From Haemophilus parainfluenzae (GTDB lineage: Bacteria; Pseudomonadota; Gammaproteobacteria; Enterobacterales; Pasteurellaceae), in assembly GCF_900450995.1 (NCBI RefSeq), contig NZ_UGHY01000002.1, positions 756,501 through 820,500 on the forward strand: DNA of 64,000 nucleotides, given 5' to 3'. Within the stretch, counting starts at the first letter, position 1; each line of letters begins with the position of its first letter. Positions 49,454-58,755 of this stretch are shown here, one piece after another. The notes beneath the pieces were generated by a model. The model saw only the letters and a program-made list of their open reading frames with translations. It ran no database searches and was not told the origin of the DNA. The position numbers were made by a program, and so were the translations under genes.

Positions 49454-50158
49454 TTAAATAAACCGATAACCGTTTTCTGTCACTTCCAAAATTGAGGCAT
49501 AATCCTTTCGCCAATCGCCTAACACAATTCGCGTGTATGTTTCTTCCTGATGAATGGCTTCTCGATGCGTATGACCGTGAATTAACCGCTCAACGCCAAA
49601 TTCTTTCACTGTTTGTGCCGTAAACGCTAAATTCACATCCATAATATCCAGTGACTTATATTGCTTATCTTGTTTACTCTTCGCGCGAATTTTCTCTGCA
49701 ATTTTTAACCGCACTTTTAGTGGCAAACATAAAAACAGCCTTTGTCGCCAATTTTGATGCACTTTTCGGCGAAATTGCTGATATTTCACATCATCAACAC
49801 ATAAGGTATCACCGTGGCAAATTAAGGTTTTCACACCATAGAGATCAACACAATGATAGTCCAGCAATAACATTAAACCACAATCTTGTGCAAATTTTTT
49901 CCCGATGAGAAAATCTCGATTGCCATGAATGAAATAACAAGCAATGCCCTTTTCTGTCAGGTTTTTAATCAACTGTTTTACTTGTGAAATTAAAGGTGAA
50001 ATTTCATCATCACCAATCCAAAAATCAAAAAGATCCCCCAGAATATAAACCGCTTGCGCTTCTTGCGCCTTGGTTTTCATAAAATCGTTAAAAAGTGCGG
50101 TTAATTCTGGATGCGTTTCGCTCAAATGAAGATCTGCAATAAAATAAATGGGTTTCAT
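49454..50158 (-). CDS. lpxH: LpxH, UDP-2,3-diacylglucosamine diphosphatase
   Basis: A 234-residue calcineurin-like metallophosphoesterase. Metal ligands lie in [51 protein letters not shown] and [10 protein letters not shown], all conserved. It cleaves UDP-diacyl-glucosamine to lipid X in lipid A synthesis at the inner membrane. Divergent from plsC. Confidence 0.96.
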   Translation of the reverse strand: MKPIYFIADLHLSETHPELTALFNDFMKTKAQEAQAVYILGDLFDFWIGDDEISPLISQVKQLIKNLTEKGIACYFIHGNRDFLIGKKFAQDCGLMLLLDYHCVDLYGVKTLICHGDTLCVDDVKYQQFRRKVHQNWRQRLFLCLPLKVRLKIAEKIRAKSKQDKQYKSLDIMDVNLAFTAQTVKEFGVERLIHGHTHREAIHQEETYTRIVLGDWRKDYASILEVTENGYRFI

Positions 50159-50245
50159 AACTATTCCGTCATTTTTTTCATTAGATTAGCACACATTTTT
50201 GTGTAATTTGCTATACTTTCCAAAAATTTTAATTAGGTATTTTCT

Positions 50246-50968
50246 ATGTTAAAAATCGCCAGAATTCTCATCGTTGCACTTTGTTGTATTTTAATTTGTG
50301 TGCTCGGTACGATCTATTCCTTTATTCGTTTCAAAAATCCAAGCAATGTGGGCGTTATGGCTCGCTGGTTTGGTCGCTTATACCCTTTATTTGGCTTAGA
50401 AGTAGAACACCGTTTTCCACAAAATAAAGAGAATATGCCTCGTTGTATTTATATCGGTAACCACCAAAATAATTTCGATATGGTCACCATCTCTTACATG
50501 GTATTACCTCGCACGGTGAGTGTAGGTAAAAAAAGCCTGATTTGGATTCCTTTTTTCGGCATTTTGTATTGGGTGACGGGCAATATTTTCTTAGATCGTG
50601 AAAATCGCTCTAAAGCACACAGCACGATGACAGAACTTGCTCGTCGTATCAATAAAGATAACCTGTCAATTTGGATGTTCCCTGAAGGCACTCGTAGCCG
50701 TGGTCGCGGCTTATTGCCATTCAAAACAGGGGCATTCCATGCAGCAATTGCAGCTGGCGTACCAATCGTGCCTGTTGTGTGTTCGACGACTCATAACAAA
50801 ATTGATTTAAATCGTTGGGATAACGGTAAAGTGATTTGTGAAATGATGGAGCCGATTGATGTGTCATCCTACACCAAAGACAATGTTCGCGAACTTGCTA
50901 CTTACTGCCACGATTTGATGGAAAAACGCATCGCTGAACTTGATGCTGAAATTGCACAAGGAAAATAA
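50246..50968 (+). CDS. plsC: PlsC, 1-acyl-glycerol-3-phosphate acyltransferase
   Basis: A 240-residue membrane enzyme making phosphatidic acid. N-terminal membrane anchor ([23 protein letters not shown]). The HX4D motif is in [12 protein letters not shown] and the second block is [18 protein letters not shown]. Its stop codon is one base before the ftsP start, so the two are cotranscribed, as in H. influenzae and E. coli. Confidence 0.95.
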   Translation: MLKIARILIVALCCILICVLGTIYSFIRFKNPSNVGVMARWFGRLYPLFGLEVEHRFPQNKENMPRCIYIGNHQNNFDMVTISYMVLPRTVSVGKKSLIWIPFFGILYWVTGNIFLDRENRSKAHSTMTELARRINKDNLSIWMFPEGTRSRGRGLLPFKTGAFHAAIAAGVPIVPVVCSTTHNKIDLNRWDNGKVICEMMEPIDVSSYTKDNVRELATYCHDLMEKRIAELDAEIAQGK

Positions 50969-50969
50969 T

Positions 50970-52379
50970 ATGTTGCGTCTTTCTCGTCGCCAATTATTAA
51001 AAACTACCGCAATTTCAACCGCACTTGCTGCCACACCTCAATCGGTATTAGCGGCATCCCGTGAAAAATTAACCATTCCGCCGTTGATGGAAGCAAAACG
51101 TGGTCGCCCAATTATTCTTAATATGGAAGAAACCGGCTACAAGTTAGATGGCTCACATAGTGTCAGTGTATGGGGCTTTAACGGCAATTATCTTGGACCC
51201 ACTATTCGCATCAAATCGGGTTCCTTTGCAAAACTCAATTATCACAACAATTTGCCACAAAGTATTGCTCTCTCTATTCAGGGATTACAAGCCAGTGGCG
51301 AATTATTTGGCGGTGCCGCAAAAGTCCTCAAAAAAGGAGAATCTTGGGCACCAATTATCCCTATAGACCAACCTGCCTCGACTTGCTGGTATCGTTCAGC
51401 GACCCTTGCTAACTCGGCCTATCAAACCTATCGTGGCATTGTGGGAATGTGGTTGATTGAAGATGATCAAAGCCTAAAATCACAACTTCCTCACAAATAT
51501 GGTGTGGACGATATTCCATTAATCTTACAAGACATGGAATTTAACGGAGACGGATTACAATTATTCAAGCAAAATCAACCGCACTTTGTCGGTAATCGTC
51601 TTCTCGTTAATGGACAGGAAGCCCCTTATCTTGACGTCCCTCGCGGTTGGGTGCGTTTGCGTTTGCTCAATGCTTCATTAGCAAGAGCCTATGATCTCCG
51701 TTTAGATAACGAACAAGACATGTTGCTCGTTGCACGAGACCTAGGCTTTTTACCACAAGGCAAAGCAATTAATTCTCTCATTCTTGCACCAGGTGAACGT
51801 GCTGAAGTATTAGTCAATTTAAGCGAAGGGGAAGGTGTATCGCTCATCTCTGGGGCTAAACGTGGTTTCTTCGACAAAATCAAAAATGTGTTCAGCTCAG
51901 GCAATGATTTTGCAGATAACACCGTTTTAGAACTTCGCCCACAAGGTGAAATCTCCGCATTCAGTAAAAAAATGAATGAGCAATTTAATACTGATGCCAC
52001 GACTATGCTCGAAAGTAAAATCGCCCAAGAACGCACCTTTGAACTAGATGTGACTAACGGCTTAATCAACAAGCAACGTTTTGACCCGCGTCGACTTGAT
52101 GTTTCGGCTAAAGTCGGTACCGTCGAACGTTGGATCATCAACAGCTCGCTGCCTGTCGGTTTCACCATTCAAGGCGCTAAATTTGTGATTGAAAGCCAAG
52201 ATGATGTTAACGTCGATGCGTCGGAGCTAGCCTGGAAAGACACGGTTTGGGTGAAAAAGAAAGTACAAATTTTAGTAAAATTTGAACAAGCTTCATCAAA
52301 TACCCATCCATTCTTATTTGGCTCATCCAATTTAATGCTGGCAGATATGGGCTGCCTTGGTATAACGATCGTTCAATAA
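50970..52379 (+). CDS. ftsP: FtsP/SufI, Tat-exported division protein
   Basis: 469 residues from ATG 50970. A Tat signal [26 protein letters not shown] with the twin-arginine at residues 5-6 directs folded export. Three cupredoxin domains follow, similar to multicopper oxidases but without full copper ligands. For example [20 protein letters not shown] and [20 protein letters not shown] are recognisable. It protects and stabilises the divisome under stress. Upstream of this start lies an in-frame extension within plsC that is not used. Confidence 0.94.
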   Translation: MLRLSRRQLLKTTAISTALAATPQSVLAASREKLTIPPLMEAKRGRPIILNMEETGYKLDGSHSVSVWGFNGNYLGPTIRIKSGSFAKLNYHNNLPQSIALSIQGLQASGELFGGAAKVLKKGESWAPIIPIDQPASTCWYRSATLANSAYQTYRGIVGMWLIEDDQSLKSQLPHKYGVDDIPLILQDMEFNGDGLQLFKQNQPHFVGNRLLVNGQEAPYLDVPRGWVRLRLLNASLARAYDLRLDNEQDMLLVARDLGFLPQGKAINSLILAPGERAEVLVNLSEGEGVSLISGAKRGFFDKIKNVFSSGNDFADNTVLELRPQGEISAFSKKMNEQFNTDATTMLESKIAQERTFELDVTNGLINKQRFDPRRLDVSAKVGTVERWIINSSLPVGFTIQGAKFVIESQDDVNVDASELAWKDTVWVKKKVQILVKFEQASSNTHPFLFGSSNLMLADMGCLGITIVQ

Positions 52380-52405
52380 AATAATGATATAAAAAGGAAT
52401 CTAAC

Positions 52406-52896
52406 ATGAAAAAAAATCTCAACATTCGCTTTAATTGCGACCTTATTTTCAGCTGCTGCCTTGGCTACAGCACCTGAATCAAAAGATAACTCTAAAGATA
52501 CGACAAATGAGCCAACAATTTATCTTTCTGTTTTTGATAGAACAAACGAGCCTGCTCCATCACCAGACTTACACAAAAAGAAATGTCTCGCTCAAAAAAA
52601 CAGAGAAGGTATGTTGGGTAGCAACAGGTAATTTTGGTAAAAAAGCGATGGTAAGTGAAACTTTTAAGGCTCAAGCTAAAATTGAATTCACCAGCTCGAT
52701 TGAGAATGCAAAAGTGGTGTCATCACCAAATAAAAAACTCCATACTATCACTTATACCAGACCAACATTGGAAAATGGTAAATACATGATGAACTGTTGG
52801 GCATTCGACCGCCGAGATCCAATCGACAAATATGTGCTGACTGTCAAAATTGGTAAACGCGAATTTGAAAAACAAGTTTTCTACGTGACTGAGTAA
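52406..52896 (+). pseudogene. secreted protein gene broken by two one-base insertions
   Basis: ATG 52406 follows AAAGGAAT. Deleting one A from the eight-A run (52409-52416) gives a signal peptide KKISTFALIATLFSAAALATA. Deleting one A from the seven-A run near 52591-52597 joins it to the last part, VCWVATGNFGKKAMVSETF...GKREFEKQVFYVTE, ending at TAA 52894-52896. The restored protein is about 158 residues, periplasmic, with two or three cysteines. I recognise no domain. As read, the frame fails twice, so it is a pseudogene or badly sequenced. It follows ftsP and lacks an uptake signal. Confidence 0.65.
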
Positions 52897-52952
52897 GAAA
52901 AACACTCAAAAAACGACCTCACTTATATATGCGATGTTTTAAAACTAAAGCA

Positions 52953-52988
52953 AAAGACCGTCTAGAATTCAATTTTCAGACGGTCTTT
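52953..52988 (+). terminator. terminator with neisserial DUS-like arm
   Basis: AAAGACCGTCT 52953-52963 and AGACGGTCTTT 52978-52988, followed by CTTTTC. The right side reads TTCAGACGGT, differing by one base from the Neisseria uptake sequence complement TTCAGACGGC. Confidence 0.85.
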
Positions 52989-53043
52989 CTTTTCTCTGCT
53001 TTACGGCTGATAATAAACCCATTCATCATTCAAGGAGCAAACC

Positions 53044-53403
53044 ATGCGCCAAGCACAACAAATCTTTGATTATGCAGCCAATCAATATTCGACGCAGCCA
53101 GAATATCTTTGGGAAAAATATCCCGAATATGCCATCTTACGCCATGGTAATGCCAAAGGGAAATGGTATGCACTTATTGGCAAAATCAGAAAAATGAAGC
53201 TTGGTTTACAAGAAGAAGGAGAGACTGATTTTATCAATCTTAAATGTCCACCCGATATGGTGAGCATTTTGAGACAATCACCTAATTTCTTGCCAGCCTA
53301 CCACATGAACAAAACTCACTGGCTAACGATTGTGTTAGATCATGGCGTAGAAACCGAAGAAATCTTCAAATTGTTGGATTGGAGCTACGACTTAACAAAG
53401 TAG
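53044..53403 (+). CDS. MmcQ/YjbR family DNA-binding-like protein
   Basis: 119 residues. QAQQIFDYAANQYSTQPEYLWEKYPEYAILRH... GKWYALIGKI... FINLKCPPDMVSILRQ... FLPAYHMNKTHWLTIVLDH is the CyaY-like fold signature of YjbR (DUF419). Role unknown. CAAGGAG precedes the start. A monocistronic gene between the DUS-like terminator and the ABC-NnrS operon. Confidence 0.9.
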   Translation: MRQAQQIFDYAANQYSTQPEYLWEKYPEYAILRHGNAKGKWYALIGKIRKMKLGLQEEGETDFINLKCPPDMVSILRQSPNFLPAYHMNKTHWLTIVLDHGVETEEIFKLLDWSYDLTK

Positions 53404-53524
53404 GAGAATTTAAAAACACCTAAAAATCTGACCGCACTTTTGTCTTTCTTTACTTTAGTCACAGCTAGTAAGATAATAAATGAAAACTATTATCAAAATA
53501 CAAGTGTTAGACTTGTTTCATTAT

Positions 53525-53530
53525 AAGGAG
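53525..53530 (+). promoter_or_regulatory. ribosome-binding site fixing the start of the substrate-binding protein
   Basis: AAGGAG lies six bases before ATG 53537. It rules out the upstream in-frame ATG 53480 as the main start and places the twin-arginine motif at the proper position. Confidence 0.85.
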
Positions 53531-53536
53531 ATAATC

Positions 53537-54514
53537 ATGACAATGAATAGACGTGATTTTTTAAGAATGAGCGCAGCACTCACGGCAGCGGGCATGTCGC
53601 CTTCTCTCTTTGCAGCAACAAAAGAGCAATTTACCATTTATGGCGCACCAGCGATGCCAAGTGTGACCATTGCGGTGGCGGCAGCACAAGGTAAATTAGC
53701 CAAACAAGCGGATGTAGCATTAGAAATTTGGCGTTCGCCTGATCAGTTGCGCGCAGGCGTGGCAAGTGGACAATTTAAAGTGATGATGAGCCCGAGTAAT
53801 GTGGGTGTGAATTTACGTAATCAAGGGCAACAAGTTGGCATGGTGAATATTCTCACCAATGGGATTACGCAATTGATGTGCAAAGGTAGTGCCATTACTT
53901 CACCGCAAGAATTAGTGGGTAAAAAAATCCTTGTGCCATTTAAAAACGATATGCCAGACATCGTATTACAAGCTTTACTGAAAAAACTGAATATTGATAT
54001 TAATAAAGTGGATATCACCTATGCGGCAACACCAACTGAAGCAATTGGTTTGTTCTTGCTTAAAGATTTCCATGCGGCCATCTTGCCAGAACCGATGGCG
54101 AGTGCCGTTGTGCTGAAAGCTAAAATTGTTGGTACGGAGATTGTACGCGGCTTTGATTTAGTGAAAGAATGGGGTCAAGCGTTTAACACGAAACCGCTTA
54201 TTCCAATGGCGGGCATTATTGCTAACGAAGAATACTTCCACGCACACAAGGCTGAGTTTGATCTACTTCACCAAGATTTAAGTGATGCGTTAAACTGGAT
54301 TATGGCTAACCGAAAAAGTGCGGCTGAAATTGGCGCTAATTATCTTCCTGCTCCAGAAGCCGCTATTGAAATGGGCTTAGACGGTGCGCGCTTGACGGTG
54401 ACCAAAGCCAGTGAACTGAAGAATGAAATCATGCAATTCTATGAAACTTTGATGGCGTTCAATCCAAAACTCTTAGGTGGTAAATTACCAGATGATAAAT
54501 TCTTCTTGGCTTAA
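53537..54514 (+). CDS. Tat-exported substrate-binding protein (NMT1/THI5/SsuA-like)
   Basis: 325 residues. The signal MTMNRRDFLRMSAALTAAG has a twin-arginine RRDFLRM, and signal cleavage is expected near SLFA-ATK. The mature domain runs FTIYGAPAMPSVTIAVAAAQG, LRAGVASGQFKVMMSPSNVGVNL and AAILPEPMASAVV, a periplasmic type II fold as in SsuA, NrtA and ThiY. Tat export of a binding protein suggests a cofactor or metal bound in the cytoplasm. The ligand is unknown. First gene of an operon with permease, ATPase and NnrS-like protein. No perfect uptake signal occurs inside the operon (one mismatch copy near 54315). Confidence 0.85.
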   Translation: MTMNRRDFLRMSAALTAAGMSPSLFAATKEQFTIYGAPAMPSVTIAVAAAQGKLAKQADVALEIWRSPDQLRAGVASGQFKVMMSPSNVGVNLRNQGQQVGMVNILTNGITQLMCKGSAITSPQELVGKKILVPFKNDMPDIVLQALLKKLNIDINKVDITYAATPTEAIGLFLLKDFHAAILPEPMASAVVLKAKIVGTEIVRGFDLVKEWGQAFNTKPLIPMAGIIANEEYFHAHKAEFDLLHQDLSDALNWIMANRKSAAEIGANYLPAPEAAIEMGLDGARLTVTKASELKNEIMQFYETLMAFNPKLLGGKLPDDKFFLA

Positions 54515-54535
54515 TTTGAAACTGAATCACATAAC

Positions 54536-55333
54536 ATGATTAAAACTGACAAAATCCGTAAACCACAACCAGTCCTGTTTTACATCATCGACTACCTCTG
54601 GAGCGGTTTTACCGGCTTGAGTGTAGCGATGATGGTTGTTGCTTTGTGGGCTTGGGGCAGTGCGATATTTGGTGAATTTATGCTGCCTGCTCCCGCGGAT
54701 GTTTTTCAAAAAGCCCTTGAGCTGCTCGATCATTTCCAACAAAACGAAATCGGTATTTCGTTATGGCGTTCTGTGGTAGGTATTACCATTGCATTAGTCG
54801 CTGGCTTAGCTGCAGGGTTGATTGCGGGCAGCTTTAAAACCGCTATGGCATTGCTTAAACCCGTCATTACGATTTTGTTAGCCATGCCGCCAATTATTTG
54901 GGTTGTGATGGCCTTATTTTGGTTTGGCTTTGGCAATCCTAGCGTACTATTTACCATTATCGTATTAGTCGCCCCGCTGACCTTTGCCAGTGCTGCCATG
55001 GGCATGGCAAGTGTAAACAAACAACATGAAGAATTGTTTGATGCGTACAAGCTTGGATTGTGGAAAAAAATCCGCTATTTGTATATTCCCCATCTCACGG
55101 GCTATGTGATTTCCAGCATTGGCGTCGCGGTTGCGATGGGCGTAAAAGTGGTAATTATGGCAGAGCTTTTGGGTGCCAATGAGGGGGTGGGAGCACAGAT
55201 TGCCGATGCCAGAGCCATGTTAGATACTTCAACGGTCATGGCTTATGTGTTGTTGGTGATTGTGTTTGTTTCCCTCTTTGAATATTTGATTACCAAGCCA
55301 TTGGAAATCCTGTTTATGCCGTGGAGAAGATAA
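54536..55333 (+). CDS. ABC transporter permease (SsuC/ThiX-like)
   Basis: 265 residues with six or seven hydrophobic segments. The BPD permease EAA-type loop is ELFDAYKLGLWKKIRYLYIPHLTGYVISSIGVAVAMG, which contacts the ATPase. LPAPADVFQKALELL is typical of the sulfonate/taurine/nitrate class. It starts 21 bases after the binding-protein gene and overlaps the ATPase gene (TAATG). Confidence 0.92.
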   Translation: MIKTDKIRKPQPVLFYIIDYLWSGFTGLSVAMMVVALWAWGSAIFGEFMLPAPADVFQKALELLDHFQQNEIGISLWRSVVGITIALVAGLAAGLIAGSFKTAMALLKPVITILLAMPPIIWVVMALFWFGFGNPSVLFTIIVLVAPLTFASAAMGMASVNKQHEELFDAYKLGLWKKIRYLYIPHLTGYVISSIGVAVAMGVKVVIMAELLGANEGVGAQIADARAMLDTSTVMAYVLLVIVFVSLFEYLITKPLEILFMPWRR

Positions 55334-56025
55334 TGCTGAGTTTAAAGAATGTGCGTTTTGAAATTCTCCGGGATCCCATCGTGCGCGATTTCAGTATGGA
55401 TTTACAACCAGGCGAAGTGAAAACTTTATTCGGTCCTAGTGGCTGTGGCAAAACTACGGTACTGCGTTTAATTTCAGGTTTGGAAACGCCAAAATCGGGC
55501 GAAATCAAGAATACATTCCGTAAAACCGGATTTCTGTTTCAAGAAAATCGTCTATTAGAAAATCTCACTGCTATGCAGAATATCGCCATTTTTATGGATA
55601 ATCCTAATGAAAATGAAATCATTGCGCTGGCAGAAAAGATCGGGCTTTCTTCGGGTGATTTGAATAAATACCCGACCGAATTATCGGGCGGTATGGCAAA
55701 ACGCGTGGCATTTTTGCGTCTATTACTATGCGGCTGTGATTTAGCCTTATTGGACGAACCTTTTGTCGGTTTGGATCGCGATTTACGTGATATTTTAGCC
55801 GCTATGTTAGTGGAAAAAATTGAGCAACAAGGCATGGCTTGCATTTTAGTGACGCACGATCGCTTTGAAGCGGCTCGATTAAGCCGAGAGATTATGCAGC
55901 TTTCTCCAAAAGGGATGGATGTTCAAAATGTGATTACCTTGCCAACGCCATTATCCGAACGTAATTCAGCCTTTGAAGAAACCGTAGTCGCACGCGAATT
56001 TCAAGGAATCCATTACTATGAATAA
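55333..56025 (+). CDS. ABC transporter ATP-binding protein
   Basis: 230 residues from ATG 55333. Walker A is GPSGCGKTT, the Q-loop LFQENRLLENLTAMQN, the signature SGGMAKRVAF (variant of LSGGQ), Walker B LALLDEPF and the H-loop LVTHDR. It energises the permease before it. Its C terminus overlaps the NnrS-like gene by eight bases. Confidence 0.95.
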   Translation: MLSLKNVRFEILRDPIVRDFSMDLQPGEVKTLFGPSGCGKTTVLRLISGLETPKSGEIKNTFRKTGFLFQENRLLENLTAMQNIAIFMDNPNENEIIALAEKIGLSSGDLNKYPTELSGGMAKRVAFLRLLLCGCDLALLDEPFVGLDRDLRDILAAMLVEKIEQQGMACILVTHDRFEAARLSREIMQLSPKGMDVQNVITLPTPLSERNSAFEETVVAREFQGIHYYE

Positions 56026-57115
56026 TTTCTTTACCCATCCGATGCGACCCTTCTTTGTTGGTGCAGCCATTCTTGCGATTGTTGGTGCATTGAGCTTTTT
56101 CATCAGCCCCGATGATCTCATCCTACACCGCAAAATATTCTTAGAATTTATGCTACCAGCCGCATACGGCGGCTTTCTGACGGCTTCCATGCTCGAATGG
56201 ACAAATTACAAAGGTAATTTAAAACCTATTGCGACGATTTTAGCGGTGCTCTTGCTTGCAGGATTAGTGTTATTGCCATTTTCCCCGCAAACTGCCTCGT
56301 TTTTAGTGGCAGCTTATTGGCTCACGTTGTTACTCTTTTGTGCTTGGCTGTTTTGGTTGGATCGCAATACCGACAATTTTACTTTACTGATGTTACTTGC
56401 AGCATTTACGGTTTGCCAGACGGCTTACGCCATGACTGATAGTCTGAAATTATTGCGAGCACAGGTGCATTTAAATATGGCGGCAGTGATGTTTGTATCA
56501 ATTCGAGTCAGCATACTCTTAGGCGCAGAGGCACTGAAAGAAAGTACATTGAAAGATCCCGTATTTATCCCGAATGTCGTGTATAAAAATATCGCGATTA
56601 CATTTTTATTACTTCATACCGCAGCAGAGCTTTGGTTGCCTGCACAAACAGCCGCTTTTACAGCCTTTGCCGCTGGCTTTATTTTGCTTGCCAAACTGCG
56701 AGAATTGCACCATCACGAACTACTACGTAAACATTACGTACGCACTTATTATTTCCTTCAATTGTTCGCCGCAATTGGTTATTTGTGGATTGGCATAAAT
56801 AAATTAATTGATGAACCTACTGCCGATCCGTTACACATGGTAACACTCGGCGGCATTCTCGGCAGTATGATGATGATTTGGCTCACTGCAGGATTATGGC
56901 ATAGTGGCTTTACGAAACTGGATTACCCAAAACTCTGTCGCCTTGCCGTACTTTGTCTTTTCACGGCGGCACTTTCCCGAGCTTGTTTGATGTATGTGGA
57001 CGAGCTGTTTTTTATCACGATTCCCGCTATTTTAATTGCCATTGTGTTTGTGCTTTATCTCGCAACCTTTGTGCCGATATTCCGAAACAATGCCTTTACG
57101 GATGATCCGGAGTAA
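56018..57115 (+). CDS. NnrS-like polytopic membrane protein
   Basis: 365 residues, about twelve hydrophobic helices. NNFFTHPMRPFFVGAAILAIVGALSFF, LPAAYGGFLTASMLEWTN and the histidines in RAQVHLNMAAV, LREL-HHHELL and LHMVTLGGILGSMMM match NnrS, a haem/copper protein linked to resistance to nitric oxide in denitrifiers. The helices are well spaced and intact. As last gene of an ABC operon, it may handle the imported substrate or its metal. No other nitrogen-oxide gene lies beside it, although narQ is 5 kb away. Confidence 0.82.
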   Translation: MNNFFTHPMRPFFVGAAILAIVGALSFFISPDDLILHRKIFLEFMLPAAYGGFLTASMLEWTNYKGNLKPIATILAVLLLAGLVLLPFSPQTASFLVAAYWLTLLLFCAWLFWLDRNTDNFTLLMLLAAFTVCQTAYAMTDSLKLLRAQVHLNMAAVMFVSIRVSILLGAEALKESTLKDPVFIPNVVYKNIAITFLLLHTAAELWLPAQTAAFTAFAAGFILLAKLRELHHHELLRKHYVRTYYFLQLFAAIGYLWIGINKLIDEPTADPLHMVTLGGILGSMMMIWLTAGLWHSGFTKLDYPKLCRLAVLCLFTAALSRACLMYVDELFFITIPAILIAIVFVLYLATFVPIFRNNAFTDDPE

Positions 57116-57166
57116 TGACTAATCCGCACATCAATGTGCGGATGTTTGATATTTTTTAGACCGCAC

Positions 57167-57550
57167 TTAATAGGCTTTTAATTGGGCCATTGCTTTACAA
57201 TCTGCAGCTTGATGCTCATCTTCGGTAATTAAACTTTGTAGGAAATGTTTAATTTCAGTCAGTTCGGTAATTTTTTCTTCGACTGAAACCAAATGTTTTG
57301 CCAACATACTATCCACTTCACAATGTTGAGATTGCTGCGTTTTCATCTCATTAAAAAATTTAATTTCGGCCAAGCTAAAATCTAACGCTCGGCAGGTTTT
57401 AATAAATTTTAATTGCTTCAAACTGGCTTCATCATAATCTCGATAACCATTTGCCAGCCGTTTAGGCTCCGGCATTAAACCCATTTTTTCATAATAACGA
57501 ATGGTTTCTAAATGAATACCGCTTTGTTTGCTGAGTTCGTGAATCTTCAT
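57167..57550 (-). CDS. MerR-family metal-responsive regulator
   Basis: 127 residues. HTH/wing MKIHELSKQSGIHLETIRYYEKMGLMPEPKR...NGYRDYDEAS, then a dimerisation helix. Cysteines at CRALDFSL, HCEVDS (near residue 78) and ADCKAM near the C terminus fit Zn/Cd/Pb sensing (ZntR/CadR/PbrR-like). It is divergent from a CDF efflux gene, which it probably activates through a 19-bp spacer promoter. Confidence 0.9.
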   Translation of the reverse strand: MKIHELSKQSGIHLETIRYYEKMGLMPEPKRLANGYRDYDEASLKQLKFIKTCRALDFSLAEIKFFNEMKTQQSQHCEVDSMLAKHLVSVEEKITELTEIKHFLQSLITEDEHQAADCKAMAQLKAY

Positions 57551-57567
57551 TTTTTTAAAATCAAGCC

Positions 57568-57598
57568 TTGACCTTGTAGTTCCTACGGACTTTATACT
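57568..57598 (+). promoter_or_regulatory. MerR-type promoter/operator of the CDF gene
   Basis: TTGACC 57568-57573 and TATACT 57593-57598 with a 19-base spacer, longer than the usual 17. The spacer contains the partial dyad GTAG-TTC-CTAC. Overlong spacers are the hallmark of MerR-activated promoters. Confidence 0.78.
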
Positions 57599-57635
57599 TT
57601 ATCTCAAGTTAATTAAAGACACAATGAGGAGCATT

Positions 57636-58247
57636 ATGTCCGACCACCATTCCCATGAACATCATGACCATTCATCTCATGAACATATTCCACAAGATAA
57701 AAAAATCTTAGCGCTCAGTTTTGCCATCATTACCGGCTTTATGGTTGTCGAATTTGTTGGCGGCTATTGGTTTAACAGTTTGGTACTCATGGCTGATGCG
57801 GGACACATGGCAAATGATAGCTTATCGTTATTTTTAGCCTTGTTAGCGTTGTTTCTATCCGCTCAAAAACAACGATACATTGCCCTACTTAATAGCGGCT
57901 CATTGATTGTTGTGGCATTGATGATTTTAGTTGAAGCGATTCAACGCTGGCAAAATCCCATCGAGATGATGGCATTACCGATGCTTGGTGTGGCATCTTT
58001 AGGATTACTCGTCAATCTTTTCGTTGCTTGGATAATGTTGAAAAGTGATCATGACAATCTCAATATCAAAGCAGCTTATCTGCATGTATTAACAGATTTA
58101 TTTGGCTCCGTTATCGCGATTCTTTCAGGATTAGGCGCTTATTTTCTCGGATGGCAATGGGTTGATCCATTGGCAAGTATGATATTGAGTGTTCTCGTGC
58201 TAAAAAGCGGAATTGAGGCATTTCGCTTGGCATTAAAAAACACCTAA
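57636..58247 (+). CDS. cation diffusion facilitator (CDF) efflux protein
   Basis: 203 residues from ATG 57636 after AGGAG. A His-rich N terminus (DHHSHEHHDHSSHEH) may bind metal. Six membrane helices. The zinc-site pairs are in LMADAGHMANDSLS and HVLTDLFGSVIAIL (HXXXD type). It lacks the long cytoplasmic C-terminal domain of ZitB/CzcD, as about 300 residues are usual. It probably exports Zn, Cd or Co under control of the divergent MerR protein. Confidence 0.9.
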   Translation: MSDHHSHEHHDHSSHEHIPQDKKILALSFAIITGFMVVEFVGGYWFNSLVLMADAGHMANDSLSLFLALLALFLSAQKQRYIALLNSGSLIVVALMILVEAIQRWQNPIEMMALPMLGVASLGLLVNLFVAWIMLKSDHDNLNIKAAYLHVLTDLFGSVIAILSGLGAYFLGWQWVDPLASMILSVLVLKSGIEAFRLALKNT

Positions 58248-58301
58248 AAAACTGACTGCACTTTGGTTTGATATTTCCAAAGTGCAGTCAATTTTCAGCG
58301 A

Positions 58302-58658
58302 TTATTTCCACTCACCTCGCTCTACAATAATTCCCACATTACTTGCTTGGGCAACCGCTTTAGGTTTGCTTAATTTGAGGCGTAACCATGAAATCCCAAA
58401 ACGTTGTTGTAATTGATCTGCTACTTCATAAGCCACGCGCTCAATCAATAAAAATGGCTTAGCTTGGACATAATCTAAAATAAATTGGCTCACTTCCGCA
58501 TAATTGAGGCAGTATTGCACATCATCCGTTTCTGCAGCTTTTTGACAATCCCATGCCATTTCCAAATCAAAAACGAGCTTTTGTTTAATTTGTTGTTCCC
58601 AGTCATACACACCGATTTGTGCGAAGACCACTAATTCTTCAATAAAAATACGATCCAT
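58302..58658 (-). CDS. folB: FolB, dihydroneopterin aldolase
   Basis: 118 residues. DRIFIEELVVFAQIGVYDWEQQIKQKLVFDLEM is the FolB N terminus. The catalytic Lys and Tyr are in LSKPKAV and the LIERVAYEVAD block. It makes hydroxymethyl-dihydropterin for folate. Divergent from plsY, as in E. coli. Confidence 0.95.
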   Translation of the reverse strand: MDRIFIEELVVFAQIGVYDWEQQIKQKLVFDLEMAWDCQKAAETDDVQYCLNYAEVSQFILDYVQAKPFLLIERVAYEVADQLQQRFGISWLRLKLSKPKAVAQASNVGIIVERGEWK

Positions 58659-58755
58659 CTCTCATTCCTGTAAAAATATAGTGGGCTTATGCTATCAAGT
58701 TTGGTTAAAATAACGAACAAGTTTTTCAAATACAATCAAGATTGTGGAGCACAAA

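Noticed and set aside
51689..52168. 159-codon open frame antisense to ftsP
   Set aside because: Shadow of a conserved gene, low-complexity composition, no start signal.
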